From Clostridia bacterium (lineage in GTDB: Bacteria > Bacillota > Clostridia > Oscillospirales > Acutalibacteraceae), in the NCBI GenBank assembly GCA_017517135.1, contig JAFXAK010000016.1:21558-85557 (forward strand): 64,000 bases of DNA, written 5' to 3'. Position numbers and translations under genes: made by a program. The notes under the pieces are model-generated. The model saw nothing but the letters and a program-made list of their open reading frames with translations. It did not search any database and was not told the origin of the DNA. Shown in pieces: positions 54,007 to 63,654 of this stretch (positions are counted from its first letter, which is position 1; the number at the start of each line of letters is the position of its first letter).

Positions 54007-54924
54007 TCATTTTTTTGCATTTCTGTGCAGGAAAATTCCGTCTTCATAGCCTTGAATTCTCTTATCGGTATCGGCACGACGCAGTCTTTCCTGTGCCCAT
54101 ACGCAATACTGCTTGTTTTTTTCAACGGAAAAATATTTTCGTCGGAGCTTCTTTGCCGTAACGGCAGTTGTTCCCGAGCCTCCGAAGGGATCAAAGACAA
54201 AATCATTTTTGTCTGAGCTTGCTAAAATAAGCTTTGCTATGAGCTTTTCGGGCTTCTGTGTGGGATGTGCGGTGTTTTCGCTCATAGACCAGAACGGTAC
54301 CGTTATATCGTCCCAGAAGTTTGACGGACAGGTAAGCCTTGTGTTGCCGTTTTCTCCCTCATTCCAGTCCTTGGGCCTGCCGTTTTCCCTGTAGGGAGCA
54401 AGCACCTGTCTTTGCACCTTGACGGCATTAAGATTGAAGGTGTAATTCTCACCCTTTGTGCAGAACCATATGTCCTCCATAGAGTTCTTCCAGTTGCGTT
54501 TTGCACCTCTTCCCTTTTCCCGCTGCCAGGTTATGCGGTTTCTTACCGTGAAAAACTCGGGAAGAATATTTGCTATAATTATGCTCGTCTGCCAGTCACA
54601 GCAGACATAGAGCGTAGCGCCGTCCGTCATAACTCTGTATACTTCACTGAGCCACAGCCTTGTGAATTCGGTATAGCTTTCGCGGTCAGTCTTTCTGAAA
54701 ATATCTCCGCCGTAGTCCTTTGTAAGGTTATACGGAGGATCGGCTATTACCAGGTCGAAAATACCGTCTTCAATTCTTGAAACGACCTCAAAAAAATCCC
54801 CGTGAACAAATAAGTTTTCAGCCGTTTCTTTATTTATTTTACCCTTGGGACATTCTGCCCTTTCAAAAAGCTCTTTTGAGTCCTCAAGAGAGATATTTAT
54901 GGTTTTGTTTCTCCCGGATTTCAT
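54007..54924 (-). CDS. Orphan site-specific DNA methyltransferase, beta class
   Basis: 305 residues, start after GGAG. Catalytic motif IV DPPY (62-65) comes before the SAM-binding motif DPFGGSGTT (245-253), the beta-class order of N6-adenine or N4-cytosine methyltransferases; HPTQKP (220-225) precedes it as usual. The target-recognition part is about residues 135-215. No restriction endonuclease gene is near, so it is an orphan or solitary enzyme with a regulatory or protective role. Recognition sequence unknown. Divergent from rny, promoter at 54956. Confidence 0.9.
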   Translation of the reverse strand: MKSGRNKTINISLEDSKELFERAECPKGKINKETAENLFVHGDFFEVVSRIEDGIFDLVIADPPYNLTKDYGGDIFRKTDRESYTEFTRLWLSEVYRVMTDGATLYVCCDWQTSIIIANILPEFFTVRNRITWQREKGRGAKRNWKNSMEDIWFCTKGENYTFNLNAVKVQRQVLAPYRENGRPKDWNEGENGNTRLTCPSNFWDDITVPFWSMSENTAHPTQKPEKLIAKLILASSDKNDFVFDPFGGSGTTAVTAKKLRRKYFSVEKNKQYCVWAQERLRRADTDKRIQGYEDGIFLHRNAKK

Positions 54925-54955
54925 ACTGTTCTCCTAAAAATCCAATATTAGTATA

Positions 54956-54984
54956 ATATTATCATAATATATTAAAAAAAGCAA
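54956..54984 (-). promoter_or_regulatory. Promoter of the methyltransferase gene
   Basis: On the minus strand TTGCTT (54979-54984), 17-bp spacer, TAATAT (54956-54961). Confidence 0.55.
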
Positions 54985-55228
54985 TTTAAATATATAAATT
55001 ATATTAAAGTGTCTTTAATCTATTGACTTTTTATATAAATAATTATAAAATAATTAAGATAATGCATAAGTATTATATTTTTGAAACTAAAGTATATGCT
55101 TTTTTAAATAAATCGTGGTTATTTAGACGCATTATTCTATATCCCGCACGGACGCTTACGGTCCGTACTTTCTAATATCAAATCGCATAAAAAGCAAAAA
55201 AAATAAAAACGGAGGTGTATTTGATTTT
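54985..55228 (+). promoter_or_regulatory. AT-rich promoter region and long leader of rny
   Basis: TTGACT (55023-55028), 17-bp spacer, TAAAAT (55046-55051) gives a leader of about 170 nt. The leader is AT-rich and carries one hairpin, ACGGAC-GCTTAC-GGTCCGT (about 55148-55166), and GGAGGTG eleven bases before the ATG. No known riboswitch is recognised. Confidence 0.6.
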
Positions 55229-56788
55229 ATGGATATAAGCATAACTATAGCAATAATCATTGCTGTTGTTGCTGCAGCGATTTCCGGTGTGGCTTGCTTT
55301 TTCTTAGGCTCTGCTCACAGACGCAAGGTTGCCGAAAAGGCAATAGGCTCTGCAACTGAAGAAGCCAAAAGAATAGTAAGCAATGCTCTTTCCCAGGCTG
55401 AGTCCAAGAAGAGAGAAATGGTTCTCGAAGCAAAAGACGAAATCCACAAGGAAAGAACAGAGCTCGACAAGGAAATCAAAGAAAGAAGAAACGAAGTCCA
55501 GCGTCAGGAACGCAGACTTATTCAGAAAGAAGAATCCCTTGACAAGAGAGTTGATTCTCTTGAAAAGAAAGAGGAAAACCTTGCTTCCAAAATAAAGGAA
55601 GCAGAAGAAAGATTAGCTGAAAGCGAAGCTCTCAAGAAAAGTCAGTTTGATATGCTTGAAAAGATTTCAGGCTACACAAAGGAACAGGCTAAGGAATACT
55701 TAATCAAAAACCTTGAGGGTGAGCTTATTCACGAAAAGGCTGTCAAAATCCTTGAAATTGAACAGAAAACCAAGGAAGAGGCTGATAATCTCGCAAAAGA
55801 AATTATCACCGCAGCTATCCAGCGTTGCGCAGCAGACCACGCGGCTGAGGCAACCGTTTCCGTTGTTGATCTGCCCAATGACGAAATGAAGGGCAGAATC
55901 ATAGGCAGAGAGGGTAGAAATATCCGTACTCTCGAAAGCATCACGGGTGTTGACCTTATTATAGACGATACTCCCGAGGCTATTACCGTTTCAAGCTTTG
56001 ATCCCGTAAGAAGAGAGGTCGCAAGACTCACAATCGAAAAGCTTATCACAGACGGCAGAATTCATCCCTCAAGAATTGAGGAGATTTTTGAAAAATCCAA
56101 AAAAGAGGTTGAGCAGACCATCAAGCAAACAGGTGAAAGAGCTGTTCTTGAAGCAGGTGTCAACGGTATCAACGGTGAAATCGTGAAGCTTCTCGGTAAG
56201 CTCAGATACCGCACAAGCTACGGTCAGAATGTACTTAACCACTCACTTGAGGTTTCCTATATTGCAGGTCTTATGGCTGCAGAGCTCGGTGTTGATGTAA
56301 AAACAGCTAAGAGAGCAGGTCTTCTCCACGATATCGGTAAGGCCCTCGACCACGAAATGGAGGGTACACATATCGCTCTCGGTGTTGAATTCGCCAAGAA
56401 ATACAAGGAAAAGGATGAGGTCATTCACGCAATTGAAGCTCATCACGGCGATGTTGAAGCAAAAACACTTATTGCAGTTCTCGTTCAGGCTACCGATGCT
56501 ATTTCCGCAGCTCGCCCCGGTGCAAGACGAGAAAACATCCAGAACTACATCAAGCGTCTTGAACAGCTTGAAGCTATCTCAACCTCCTTTGAGGGTGTTG
56601 AAAAGTCCTTCGCAATCCAGGCAGGAAGAGAAGTCAGAATTATGGTTAAGCCCGAAGTGGTTTCCGATGACAAAATGGTTATTCTCGCAAGAGAAATATC
56701 CAAGAAAATCGAAGAAGAGCTTGAATATCCCGGACAGATTAAGGTTCATATCATCAGGGAAAGCCGTGTCTTTGGTTACGCAAAGTAA
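55229..56788 (+). CDS. rny: Ribonuclease Y
   Basis: 519 residues, typical length. The membrane-anchored endoribonuclease starts mRNA decay in Firmicutes. Membrane helix 4-27, then a long coiled coil rich in Glu/Lys (about 30-200), KH domain (about 210-270: [19 protein letters not shown]), and HD domain (about 335-430) with [12 protein letters not shown] (His-Asp 367-368) and EAHHGDVE. ymdB follows after a terminator, the Bacillus gene order. Confidence 0.96.
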   Translation: MDISITIAIIIAVVAAAISGVACFFLGSAHRRKVAEKAIGSATEEAKRIVSNALSQAESKKREMVLEAKDEIHKERTELDKEIKERRNEVQRQERRLIQKEESLDKRVDSLEKKEENLASKIKEAEERLAESEALKKSQFDMLEKISGYTKEQAKEYLIKNLEGELIHEKAVKILEIEQKTKEEADNLAKEIITAAIQRCAADHAAEATVSVVDLPNDEMKGRIIGREGRNIRTLESITGVDLIIDDTPEAITVSSFDPVRREVARLTIEKLITDGRIHPSRIEEIFEKSKKEVEQTIKQTGERAVLEAGVNGINGEIVKLLGKLRYRTSYGQNVLNHSLEVSYIAGLMAAELGVDVKTAKRAGLLHDIGKALDHEMEGTHIALGVEFAKKYKEKDEVIHAIEAHHGDVEAKTLIAVLVQATDAISAARPGARRENIQNYIKRLEQLEAISTSFEGVEKSFAIQAGREVRIMVKPEVVSDDKMVILAREISKKIEEELEYPGQIKVHIIRESRVFGYAK

Positions 56789-56818
56789 TTACTTTGCATT
56801 AAAAGTAATTAAAAACCA

Positions 56819-56853
56819 CAATCTCCCGAAAGTAAATTTTCGGGAGATTAATT
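56819..56853 (+). terminator. Terminator after rny
   Basis: A perfect 12-bp stem AATCTCCCGAAA/TTTCGGGAGATT, then AATTTTT. Confidence 0.8.
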
Positions 56854-56876
56854 TTTAAGGATAAGAGAATTTAGCT

Positions 56877-57656
56877 ATGATTATACTTTTTGTCGGTGAT
56901 GTTGTGTCAACCGCGGGCTGTGAATTTTTAAGAAAAAAACTGCCCGAAATCAAAAAAAAATATAATGTTGATTTCTGTATTGTAAACGGAGAAAATTCCG
57001 CACAGGGCAACGGTATACTGCCGCAGTCCGCAAATCATATTTTCACAAGCGGTGCAGACCTTATAACAACGGGAAATCATGTTTTAAGAAGAAACGAAAT
57101 CCATTCTATGCTTGAAGAGGAACACACTCCCGTTTTAAGACCGCAGAATATGCACCGTACCGTTCCGGGCAAGGGTGTTTATATATCAGAGAAAAAGGGA
57201 ATGCGTCTGGGCGTTGCAAATATTATGGGCTCCGTTTATATGGACAGCGTTTCAAATCCCTTTGACTGTGCCGACAGTATTCTTGAATTTTTCAGAAAAG
57301 AAAATGTGAAGAATATACTCATAGATTTTCACGCAGAGGCAACTGCCGAAAAGCGTGCAATGGGCTTTTATCTTGATTCAAGGGTATCCGCTGTACTGGG
57401 CACTCACACCCATGTACAGACCGCAGACGAGCAGATACTCCCCGGCGGCACGGCATATATCACGGATGCGGGTATGACGGGGGTTACACACTCCGTTCTC
57501 GGAGTGAAAATTGAGTGTGCAACACAAAAAATGAGAACGGGTATGCCCGTAAAATTTGAAAATCCCGAGGGCGAGTGCTCTATGGGATGTGTTATTGTTG
57601 AAACAGACAACAAAACAGGAAGGGCTGTCAGAATTGAAAGATTATTTATCTCCTAA
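56877..57656 (+). CDS. ymdB: YmdB-type metallophosphoesterase
   Basis: 259 residues, normal for the TIGR00282 family. Motifs VGDVVS, VNGENSAQGNG, TTGNHVLRR, DFHAEATAEKRA and GTHTHVQTAD supply the two-metal site. In Bacillus YmdB hydrolyses 2',3'-cyclic nucleotides and affects biofilm and motility choice, and its gene follows rny as here. Cytoplasmic. The SD before it is weak (AAGGATAAG); the peptide-binding lipoprotein gene overlaps its end. Confidence 0.93.
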   Translation: MIILFVGDVVSTAGCEFLRKKLPEIKKKYNVDFCIVNGENSAQGNGILPQSANHIFTSGADLITTGNHVLRRNEIHSMLEEEHTPVLRPQNMHRTVPGKGVYISEKKGMRLGVANIMGSVYMDSVSNPFDCADSILEFFRKENVKNILIDFHAEATAEKRAMGFYLDSRVSAVLGTHTHVQTADEQILPGGTAYITDAGMTGVTHSVLGVKIECATQKMRTGMPVKFENPEGECSMGCVIVETDNKTGRAVRIERLFIS

Positions 57657-59172
57657 CATATTAAAAAGATCAATATGTGTTTTGCTCGTATTTGTCTGTC
57701 TTTTTTGTTTCTGCTCGTGTTCGGGTAATTTCACGGGGAACGAGGAGAGCACTATTGAAGAGGAAACAACTGTCAAGGTTATGCCCGAGGGCGTAATCAC
57801 TATGGCTTATACCTCCCTTGACTCTATAAATCCCTTTGTTATCACATCCGTGCTTAATTCCTCTCTTATAAGCCTTGTCTATCAGCCTCTTTATCAGCTT
57901 GACACGGGCTTTATGCCTGAAAGAATATTAGTTTCCCAAGAAAATATTGAGGGACATTCGGTGAGAATTGAGCTTCTCAGCGAGCTTATGTTCTCGGATT
58001 CAAGCACACTTACCTCGGCAGATGTTGTTTATTCCTTCAACAAGGCAAAATCTGCTCCTCTTTACAGGGAAGCTCTTAAAAATATAGAAAAATGTGAGCA
58101 GAACGGCAAATATTCAGTAATTTTCTCCTTAAAGCAGGCAGATGTCAATGTGCTTAACTGCCTTACCTTCCCTATAGTCAAGTCTGGCACGGCAGACAAT
58201 GAAAATTCCGTTCCCGTGGGCAGCGGATATTATAAATTCATAAAAAAAGACCTGAGACTGTCTTTGGAATGTAATCTTCTGTATATGGGTGATCTGCCGA
58301 AAATCGGCACCGTGCGTCTTTATGACATAACAGACACCACCTCTCTTATGCATCTTCTCGATATGGGTACGATTGATACCTTTTATTCCGACCTTTCCGA
58401 CGGTGAAGCACAACGGACATATTCGGGCTCTACGGATATTTATCTCAACAACCTTGTTTTTCTGGGACTTAACAAGGAACACTACCGTGTTTCCTCAACT
58501 GATATAAGACGGGCTGTTTCCTTTGCTCTTGACCGTCAGTCAATAACAGAAAGTGCATTTTTAGGACACGCGAGAGCTACCGTTTTACCGTTCAACACCT
58601 CCTGGGAGAGCATTGCTTCCTCGGGCTTTGCTACAAGCGTGCCCGTTGCAACAGACCTCAACAGCGCAGATACGCTTCTTGACACATTCTCGAGCGGAAC
58701 AAACGGAAAAACAATATATTTCACCCTTATATGCAGCAATTCAAACTCCTTTATGAGAAACACCTGTGCTCTGATAAAGGAGCAACTGAAAAAGGTAAAT
58801 ATAGAGGTTGATGTAAAGCTGCTTGACGAAACGGCTTTCAGAAACACCCTTGCAAGCGGTGAGTATGATATGTATTTATCCGAAATAAAGCTTACGCAGA
58901 ATATGGATTTATCCCCCTTCTTTGACAGCAAGGGTGCCGCCGCATACGGAATGACAAACTCTCTTTCTCGACTTGACGAATGCTACTACGAGTATCTGAG
59001 CGGCACGGCAGAGCTTGACACCTTCCTCAAGGAATTTTACGAGGAAATGCCTTTTATTCCTATCTGCTACAGAAACGGACAGTTAAGCTATTCAAGAAAC
59101 ATAACCTCGGCTGTTATTTCAACGGAGAGAAATCTGTATGCAAACATTGCCGAATGGACATTATCTAAATAA
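57634..59172 (+). CDS. Peptide/solute-binding lipoprotein (SBP family 5)
   Basis: 512 residues from a TTG at 57634 inside the end of ymdB, after GGAAGGG; an earlier TTG at 57556 would put a non-signal stretch before the export signal. Signal segment SICVLLVFVCLFCFCSCSG ends in Cys residues that can serve as lipobox. The mature part matches family 5 (OppA/DppA-like) binding proteins: SLDSINPFVITSVLNSSL, LTSADVVYSFNKAKS, DIRRAVSFALDRQSI. The expected OppBC permease genes are absent; a heterodimeric exporter follows instead. So it may be an orphan receptor or work with a distant permease. Confidence 0.85.
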   Translation: MKDYLSPNILKRSICVLLVFVCLFCFCSCSGNFTGNEESTIEEETTVKVMPEGVITMAYTSLDSINPFVITSVLNSSLISLVYQPLYQLDTGFMPERILVSQENIEGHSVRIELLSELMFSDSSTLTSADVVYSFNKAKSAPLYREALKNIEKCEQNGKYSVIFSLKQADVNVLNCLTFPIVKSGTADNENSVPVGSGYYKFIKKDLRLSLECNLLYMGDLPKIGTVRLYDITDTTSLMHLLDMGTIDTFYSDLSDGEAQRTYSGSTDIYLNNLVFLGLNKEHYRVSSTDIRRAVSFALDRQSITESAFLGHARATVLPFNTSWESIASSGFATSVPVATDLNSADTLLDTFSSGTNGKTIYFTLICSNSNSFMRNTCALIKEQLKKVNIEVDVKLLDETAFRNTLASGEYDMYLSEIKLTQNMDLSPFFDSKGAAAYGMTNSLSRLDECYYEYLSGTAELDTFLKEFYEEMPFIPICYRNGQLSYSRNITSAVISTERNLYANIAEWTLSK

Positions 59173-59180
59173 GGATATCT

Positions 59181-60911
59181 ATGAAAAATTTACTTGTTCA
59201 CATAAAAAAATACAAAGCCGAAACCGTGCTCGCCCCGCTTTTCAAGATGCTTGAAGCCTTGTTTGAGCTTTTTGTACCCTTAGTTGTAAAGCAGATTATT
59301 GATACGGGTATCGCAAACGAAGATGTGCCGTACATACTTAAAATGTGCGGTATTCTTGCCGTTCTTGCCCTTGTGGGCTTGGGCTTCTCGATAACCGCAC
59401 AGTTCTTTGCCGCAAAGGCGGCAGTAGGCTTTGCAACGAGCCTGAGACATTCCCTTTTCTCACATATACAGGGACTTTCCTATACGGAAATTGACACCTT
59501 AGGCTCCTCAAAGCTTATCACGAGAATGACAAGCGATGTAAATCAGGTGCAAAACGGCATAAACCTTACTTTGCGTCTGCTTCTTCGCTCTCCTTTTGTG
59601 GTTTTCGGTGCTATGATTATGGCTTTCACGGTGGATACCAAAGCTGCTCTCGTTTTCGTGGGGACAATTCCCGTGCTGTCAATTGCCGTTTTCGGTATTA
59701 TGCTCATAACTATGCCCCTTTATAAGGGTGTACAGAAAAAGCTTGACGCTGTTTTGTCCGCAACAAGACAGTCTCTCACGGGCAGCAGAGTTTTACGAGC
59801 CTTTTGCAGAGAAGAGCACGAAATCAGGGAATTTACCGAAAAGAACTCTCTTCTTGCAAATGCACAGCTTGTTGCAGGCAGAATCTCGGCTCTTCTCAAT
59901 CCCCTCACCCTTGTGCTCATAAACACGGCAATCATTATTCTTATATACACGGGTGCTTTAAGGGTGCAAAGCGGTATTCTCACTCAGGGTGCCGTTGTGG
60001 CTTTATATAACTATATGTCACAGATTTTAGTTGAGCTTATAAAGCTTGCAAACCTCATTATAAGCATCACAAAGGCTTTTTCGAGTGCAAGAAGAATTCA
60101 GGATGTGTTTGATACTAAGGCTTCTATGGAATATCCCGAAGAGGGTGCCGTGCCTGATTTCAATGCACCGGCGGTTGCTTTCAGGTCTGTTTCGATGAAA
60201 TATGCCGCGTCATCTGAAAGCTCTCTCGAAAATATCTCCTTTGAAATTCAGAAGGGCGAAAAAATAGGTATTATCGGCTCAACGGGAAGCGGCAAAACAA
60301 CACTTATAAATTTAATTCCCCGCTTTTATGATATAAGCGAGGGTGAAATCAGTCTTTTCGGCAATCCGATAAAAAGCTACTCAAAGGAAACTCTTTCCTC
60401 CCTTGTAAGCGTAGTCCCCCAGAAAGCGGCTCTTTTTACGGGTACTATAAGAGAAAATCTGCTGTGGGGCAATAAAAACGCGAGCGAAGAGGACATACAG
60501 AAGGCTATAGAAATTTCTCAGAGTACATCTGTTATAAACTCAAAAACTGACGGACTTGACGAAATGATTGAACAAGGCGGAAAAAATTTATCGGGCGGTC
60601 AGAAGCAGAGGCTCACCATTGCAAGAGCCTTACTTAAAAATTCTCCCATTCTCATTCTTGACGACTCGGCTTCCGCATTGGATGCGGCAACCGATCTGGC
60701 ACTCAGAAAGGCTATAAATACAATGGAAAACTCCCCTGCCGTATTTATTGTATCTCAGAGGACATCTGCTGTTTCCTCCTGCGATAAAATACTGGTGCTT
60801 GAAGACGGCGAGGCTGTGGGTATGGGTACGCACGACAGCTTATTACAGACCAACGAGGTCTACAGAGAAATACACGCTTCTCTCGCTCAAGGGGGTGTGT
60901 CAAATGGCTGA
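59181..60911 (+). CDS. ABC exporter, half-transporter 1 (degenerate catalytic site)
   Basis: 576 residues: six membrane helices (1-310) then the nucleotide-binding domain. Walker A GSTGSGKT (about 366-373), signature LSGGQ (470-474), Walker B ILILDDSASALD. The catalytic Glu after Walker B is Asp (495), so this half carries the degenerate site typical of heterodimeric exporters such as TM287/288 and BmrCD. Starts 8 bp after the lipoprotein gene and overlaps the second half-transporter by 8 bp. Likely exports drugs, lipids or peptides. Confidence 0.9.
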   Translation: MKNLLVHIKKYKAETVLAPLFKMLEALFELFVPLVVKQIIDTGIANEDVPYILKMCGILAVLALVGLGFSITAQFFAAKAAVGFATSLRHSLFSHIQGLSYTEIDTLGSSKLITRMTSDVNQVQNGINLTLRLLLRSPFVVFGAMIMAFTVDTKAALVFVGTIPVLSIAVFGIMLITMPLYKGVQKKLDAVLSATRQSLTGSRVLRAFCREEHEIREFTEKNSLLANAQLVAGRISALLNPLTLVLINTAIIILIYTGALRVQSGILTQGAVVALYNYMSQILVELIKLANLIISITKAFSSARRIQDVFDTKASMEYPEEGAVPDFNAPAVAFRSVSMKYAASSESSLENISFEIQKGEKIGIIGSTGSGKTTLINLIPRFYDISEGEISLFGNPIKSYSKETLSSLVSVVPQKAALFTGTIRENLLWGNKNASEEDIQKAIEISQSTSVINSKTDGLDEMIEQGGKNLSGGQKQRLTIARALLKNSPILILDDSASALDAATDLALRKAINTMENSPAVFIVSQRTSAVSSCDKILVLEDGEAVGMGTHDSLLQTNEVYREIHASLAQGGVSNG

Positions 60912-62664
60912 AAAAAGAAAAGCCCCTAAGGGCACGGTAAAAAAGGTACTGAGCTTTATAGGTATCTATAAATTCAGAATACTTCTCTCTCTTATCTGTG
61001 CGGCTGTAAGCGTGGGGGCTACGCTGTACATCCCTCTGCTTTTCGGTAACGCACTCGATGTAATAAAAGAAAATGAAGATTTTTCTCTTGAAGCAATTGC
61101 AGAAATTCTTATAAAAACATTCGTTTGGATTACCGTCTGCAGTGTTGTTACCTGGATTATGAATACGGTAAACAACAAAATCACATTTTATGTTTCAAGG
61201 GACATAAGAAACACCGCTTTCAGGAAAATAAACATTCTCCCCTTAAACTACCTTGACACACATCCCACCGGAGACACCTTAAGCCGTGTTATCACGGATG
61301 TTGACCAATTCGCAGACGGTCTTCTGATGGGCTTTACACAGCTTTTCACAGGCTTGCTCACAATTCTCGGCACATTGGGTATACTGTTCTTTCTTAATTT
61401 CAGAATTGCCCTCGTTGTGCTGCTCTTAACTCCCGTTTCCCTTTTCGTTGCCCGCTTCATTGCAAATCACACCTTTGATTTTTTCAAATCCCAGTCGCTC
61501 ATAAGAGGTAAGCAGACGGCAATTATTGACGAAACTCTCGGGAATCTTAAAACAGTAAAGGCTTTTTCAAAGGAAGAAGACCAATTGCACAGCTTTGACG
61601 AAACAAACTCTGCCCTGCAAAAGGCCTCACTCAATGCAATTTTCTATTCTTCCCTTACCAATCCCGCAACAAGATTTGTAAATTCCCTTGTATATGCCGC
61701 AACGGCTTTTGTGGGTGCTCTTGCAGTTTTCTCCGGCGGCGGCACGCTTACGGTAGGCTTACTGACAAGCGTTTTAAGCTATGCAAATCAGTACACAAAG
61801 CCCTTCAACGAAATATCCTCTGTTGCGGCAGAGCTGCAGAATTCCCTCGCCTGTGCCGCACGGGTTCTTGAGCTTATTGAGGCTGAAGCGGAAGTTCAGG
61901 ATAAAGCAGATGCAGTAATAATGGAAAAAGCAGACGGAAATATGGAATTCAGGGATGTATGCTTTTCCTACGATAAAAACCAGAAGCTCATTGAGGACTT
62001 TAATCTCAGCGTTAAAAACGGTCAGAAAATCGCTATTGTCGGCCCCACGGGCTGCGGCAAGACAACGCTTATCAATCTTATAATGCGTTTTTATGATGTT
62101 GACAAGGGAGGAATTTATCTTGACAATACGGACATAAGAGACATAACAAGACACTCTCTTCGCTCCAATATAGGTATGGTTTTACAGGAAACATGGATAA
62201 AGGGCGGCACGGTGGCTGAAAATATCAGCATAGGCAAACCCGATGCCACAAGAGAAGAGATATTCGAAGCCGCAAAAAAGGCACACGCCCACTCGTTTAT
62301 AAAGCGTCTGCCAAAGGCTTACGACACCGTTCTTTCAGAGGACGGAGAGGGACTTTCCCAGGGACAGAAACAGCTTTTGTGTATCACAAGAGTTATGCTC
62401 GCTCTCCCCGAAATTCTCATTCTTGACGAGGCTACATCCTCAATAGATGTGCGAACGGAAATCCGTATACAAAAGGCATTCAACACACTTATGGAAAACC
62501 GCACAAGCTTCATAGTCGCCCACCGCCTTTCAACAGTTATGGGAGCAGACATAATCCTCGTTATGAAGGACGGTAAAATTATAGAAAAAGGCAATCACAA
62601 GGAACTTATGGAAAAGAACGGATTTTACACCGAGCTTTTCAATTCACAGTTTGCGGTGGTATAA
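60904..62664 (+). CDS. ABC exporter, half-transporter 2 (canonical catalytic site)
   Basis: 586 residues from the ATG at 60904, behind GGGGGTG; upstream in-frame codons lie inside the previous gene. Six membrane helices, then Walker A GPTGCGKT (380-387), signature LSQGQ (484-488; the usual LSGGQ changed) and Walker B ILILDEATSSID with Glu 509 present. The Asp-for-Glu in half 1 together with LSQGQ here make one degenerate and one active ATP site, exactly the asymmetric pattern known for heterodimers. Translationally coupled to half 1. Confidence 0.92.
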   Translation: MAEKRKAPKGTVKKVLSFIGIYKFRILLSLICAAVSVGATLYIPLLFGNALDVIKENEDFSLEAIAEILIKTFVWITVCSVVTWIMNTVNNKITFYVSRDIRNTAFRKINILPLNYLDTHPTGDTLSRVITDVDQFADGLLMGFTQLFTGLLTILGTLGILFFLNFRIALVVLLLTPVSLFVARFIANHTFDFFKSQSLIRGKQTAIIDETLGNLKTVKAFSKEEDQLHSFDETNSALQKASLNAIFYSSLTNPATRFVNSLVYAATAFVGALAVFSGGGTLTVGLLTSVLSYANQYTKPFNEISSVAAELQNSLACAARVLELIEAEAEVQDKADAVIMEKADGNMEFRDVCFSYDKNQKLIEDFNLSVKNGQKIAIVGPTGCGKTTLINLIMRFYDVDKGGIYLDNTDIRDITRHSLRSNIGMVLQETWIKGGTVAENISIGKPDATREEIFEAAKKAHAHSFIKRLPKAYDTVLSEDGEGLSQGQKQLLCITRVMLALPEILILDEATSSIDVRTEIRIQKAFNTLMENRTSFIVAHRLSTVMGADIILVMKDGKIIEKGNHKELMEKNGFYTELFNSQFAVV

Positions 62665-62699
62665 TTTAAGAATTTTGCTGAAATTTTAGTCCTCATCAG

Positions 62700-62839
62700 G
62701 TAGGGAACGATGCCCACATCGTTCCGTTCATGGGAAATTCTAACTTTTTTACAACCAATTTGTTGTTTGAGGAAATACAATGTCTGCAAGGGGAAATTAC
62801 CCTTCCCGAATGCGGAACGATGTGGGCATCGTTCCCTAC
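62700..62839. mobile_element. MITE-like element, copy 1 (140 bp)
   Basis: Terminal inverted repeats of about 27 bp: GTAGGGAACGATGCCCAC... at 62700 and ...GTGGGCATCGTTCCCTAC ending at 62839. Each end is itself a hairpin (GGAACGATG/CATCGTTCC). Inside there is no credible gene. A second copy lies at 63655-63796, with the same TCAG just before the left end. No clear target duplication. Confidence 0.75.
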
Positions 62840-62865
62840 AAGTACAAATCATTACTTTCTACAAA

Positions 62866-62899
62866 AAAAAACAGCAGGCTGCGAAACCTGCTGTTTTTT
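62866..62899. terminator. Terminator-like hairpin before the small XRE gene end
   Basis: AAAACAGCAGG (62868-62878) pairs with CCTGCTGTTTT (62887-62897), with A and T runs outside. Its left half, CAGCAGGCTGC, recurs after MITE copy 2 at about 63826. Confidence 0.75.
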
Positions 62900-62902
62900 C
62901 AT

Positions 62903-63109
62903 TTATTCACAATCTTCTACAAACTCTGCAATATCTTCAAGTCTGCATTTTAATGCACTGCAGATTTTATCAAGTGTCTTTGTTTCTATATTGTCATTTG
63001 CTCTTAATCTGCGGACAGTTTTACTGTCAATTCCGCATTTTTCACGAAGATAATATGTGGAAATTTTTTTCTTTTCCATTGTGTCCCAAAGTCTGTCGAA
63101 TTTAATCAT
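62903..63109 (-). CDS. Small Cro/CI-type HTH regulator
   Basis: 68 residues from the ATG at 63109 (GGGGTGG upstream). Nearly the whole protein is the HTH domain: FDRLWDTMEKKKISTYYLRE, GIDSKTVRRLRANDNIETKT, LDKICSALKCRLEDIAEF. It resembles the YozG/YdaS-sized Cro/CI proteins common in gut Firmicutes. Divergent from the SLOG-like gene with only 84 bp between, so it may control it. Confidence 0.85.
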   Translation of the reverse strand: MIKFDRLWDTMEKKKISTYYLREKCGIDSKTVRRLRANDNIETKTLDKICSALKCRLEDIAEFVEDCE

Positions 63110-63193
63110 ACTACCACCCCTTGACACGATATATTATGGGGATTATAATCTTTAATATTAAGGGGATATAATCCCCATATACGAAGAGGTATT

Positions 63194-63619
63194 ATGATTT
63201 GTACATTTTTCGGACACAAGGACACACCAAAAGAAACAGAGCCGACCTTACGGACGACTCTGTTGGATTTGATTATAAATAAAAATGTAACTGTATTTTT
63301 TGTGGGGAACAACGGTAATTTCGATGCTATGGCACGAAGACAGCTAAAGGATTTGTCTGTTATTTATCCCATAAAATATTATGTTGTTTTAGCATATCTC
63401 CCCTATACAAAAAATAAGGATGATGATATGTCAGACACGATTTATCCCGAGGGGCTTGAAAATGTGCCCAAACGCTTTGCAATATCGTGGAGAAACAAGT
63501 GGATGATTAAACAATCCGATATTGCGGTGACCTATGTTAAACACTCCTTCGGCGGTGCCGCACAGTTCAAGGAGCTGGCACAAAAGCAGGGAAAAACAGT
63601 GATTGAGTTGAGCAAATAA
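63194..63619 (+). CDS. SLOG/Rossmann-like protein of unknown function
   Basis: 141 residues. Starts CTFFGHKDTP, with FFVGNNGNFDAMA and SFGGAAQFKELAQ: short glycine motifs of a Rossmann-like nucleotide-binding fold, similar to YpsA/DUF1273-type SLOG proteins. SLOG domains bind nucleotide-derived ligands and some take part in immunity; most small single-domain members like this have no known role. SD is weak (GAAGAGG 7 bp before ATG). Flanked by two copies of the MITE-like element and divergent from an HTH gene. Confidence 0.65.
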   Translation: MICTFFGHKDTPKETEPTLRTTLLDLIINKNVTVFFVGNNGNFDAMARRQLKDLSVIYPIKYYVVLAYLPYTKNKDDDMSDTIYPEGLENVPKRFAISWRNKWMIKQSDIAVTYVKHSFGGAAQFKELAQKQGKTVIELSK

Positions 63620-63654
63620 TTTTCCGTATTCGGCAGCGTTTTCGTCTTCGTCAG

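Noticed and set aside
54985-55228. Known riboswitch or T-box in the rny leader
   Set aside because: No conserved T-box or riboswitch core; only one short hairpin in AT-rich sequence.
60748-60903. Earlier start for the second ABC half-transporter
   Set aside because: It would overlap half 1 by 160 bp, lacks an SD, and the added residues do not fit the family; the ATG at 60904 has GGGGGTG before it.
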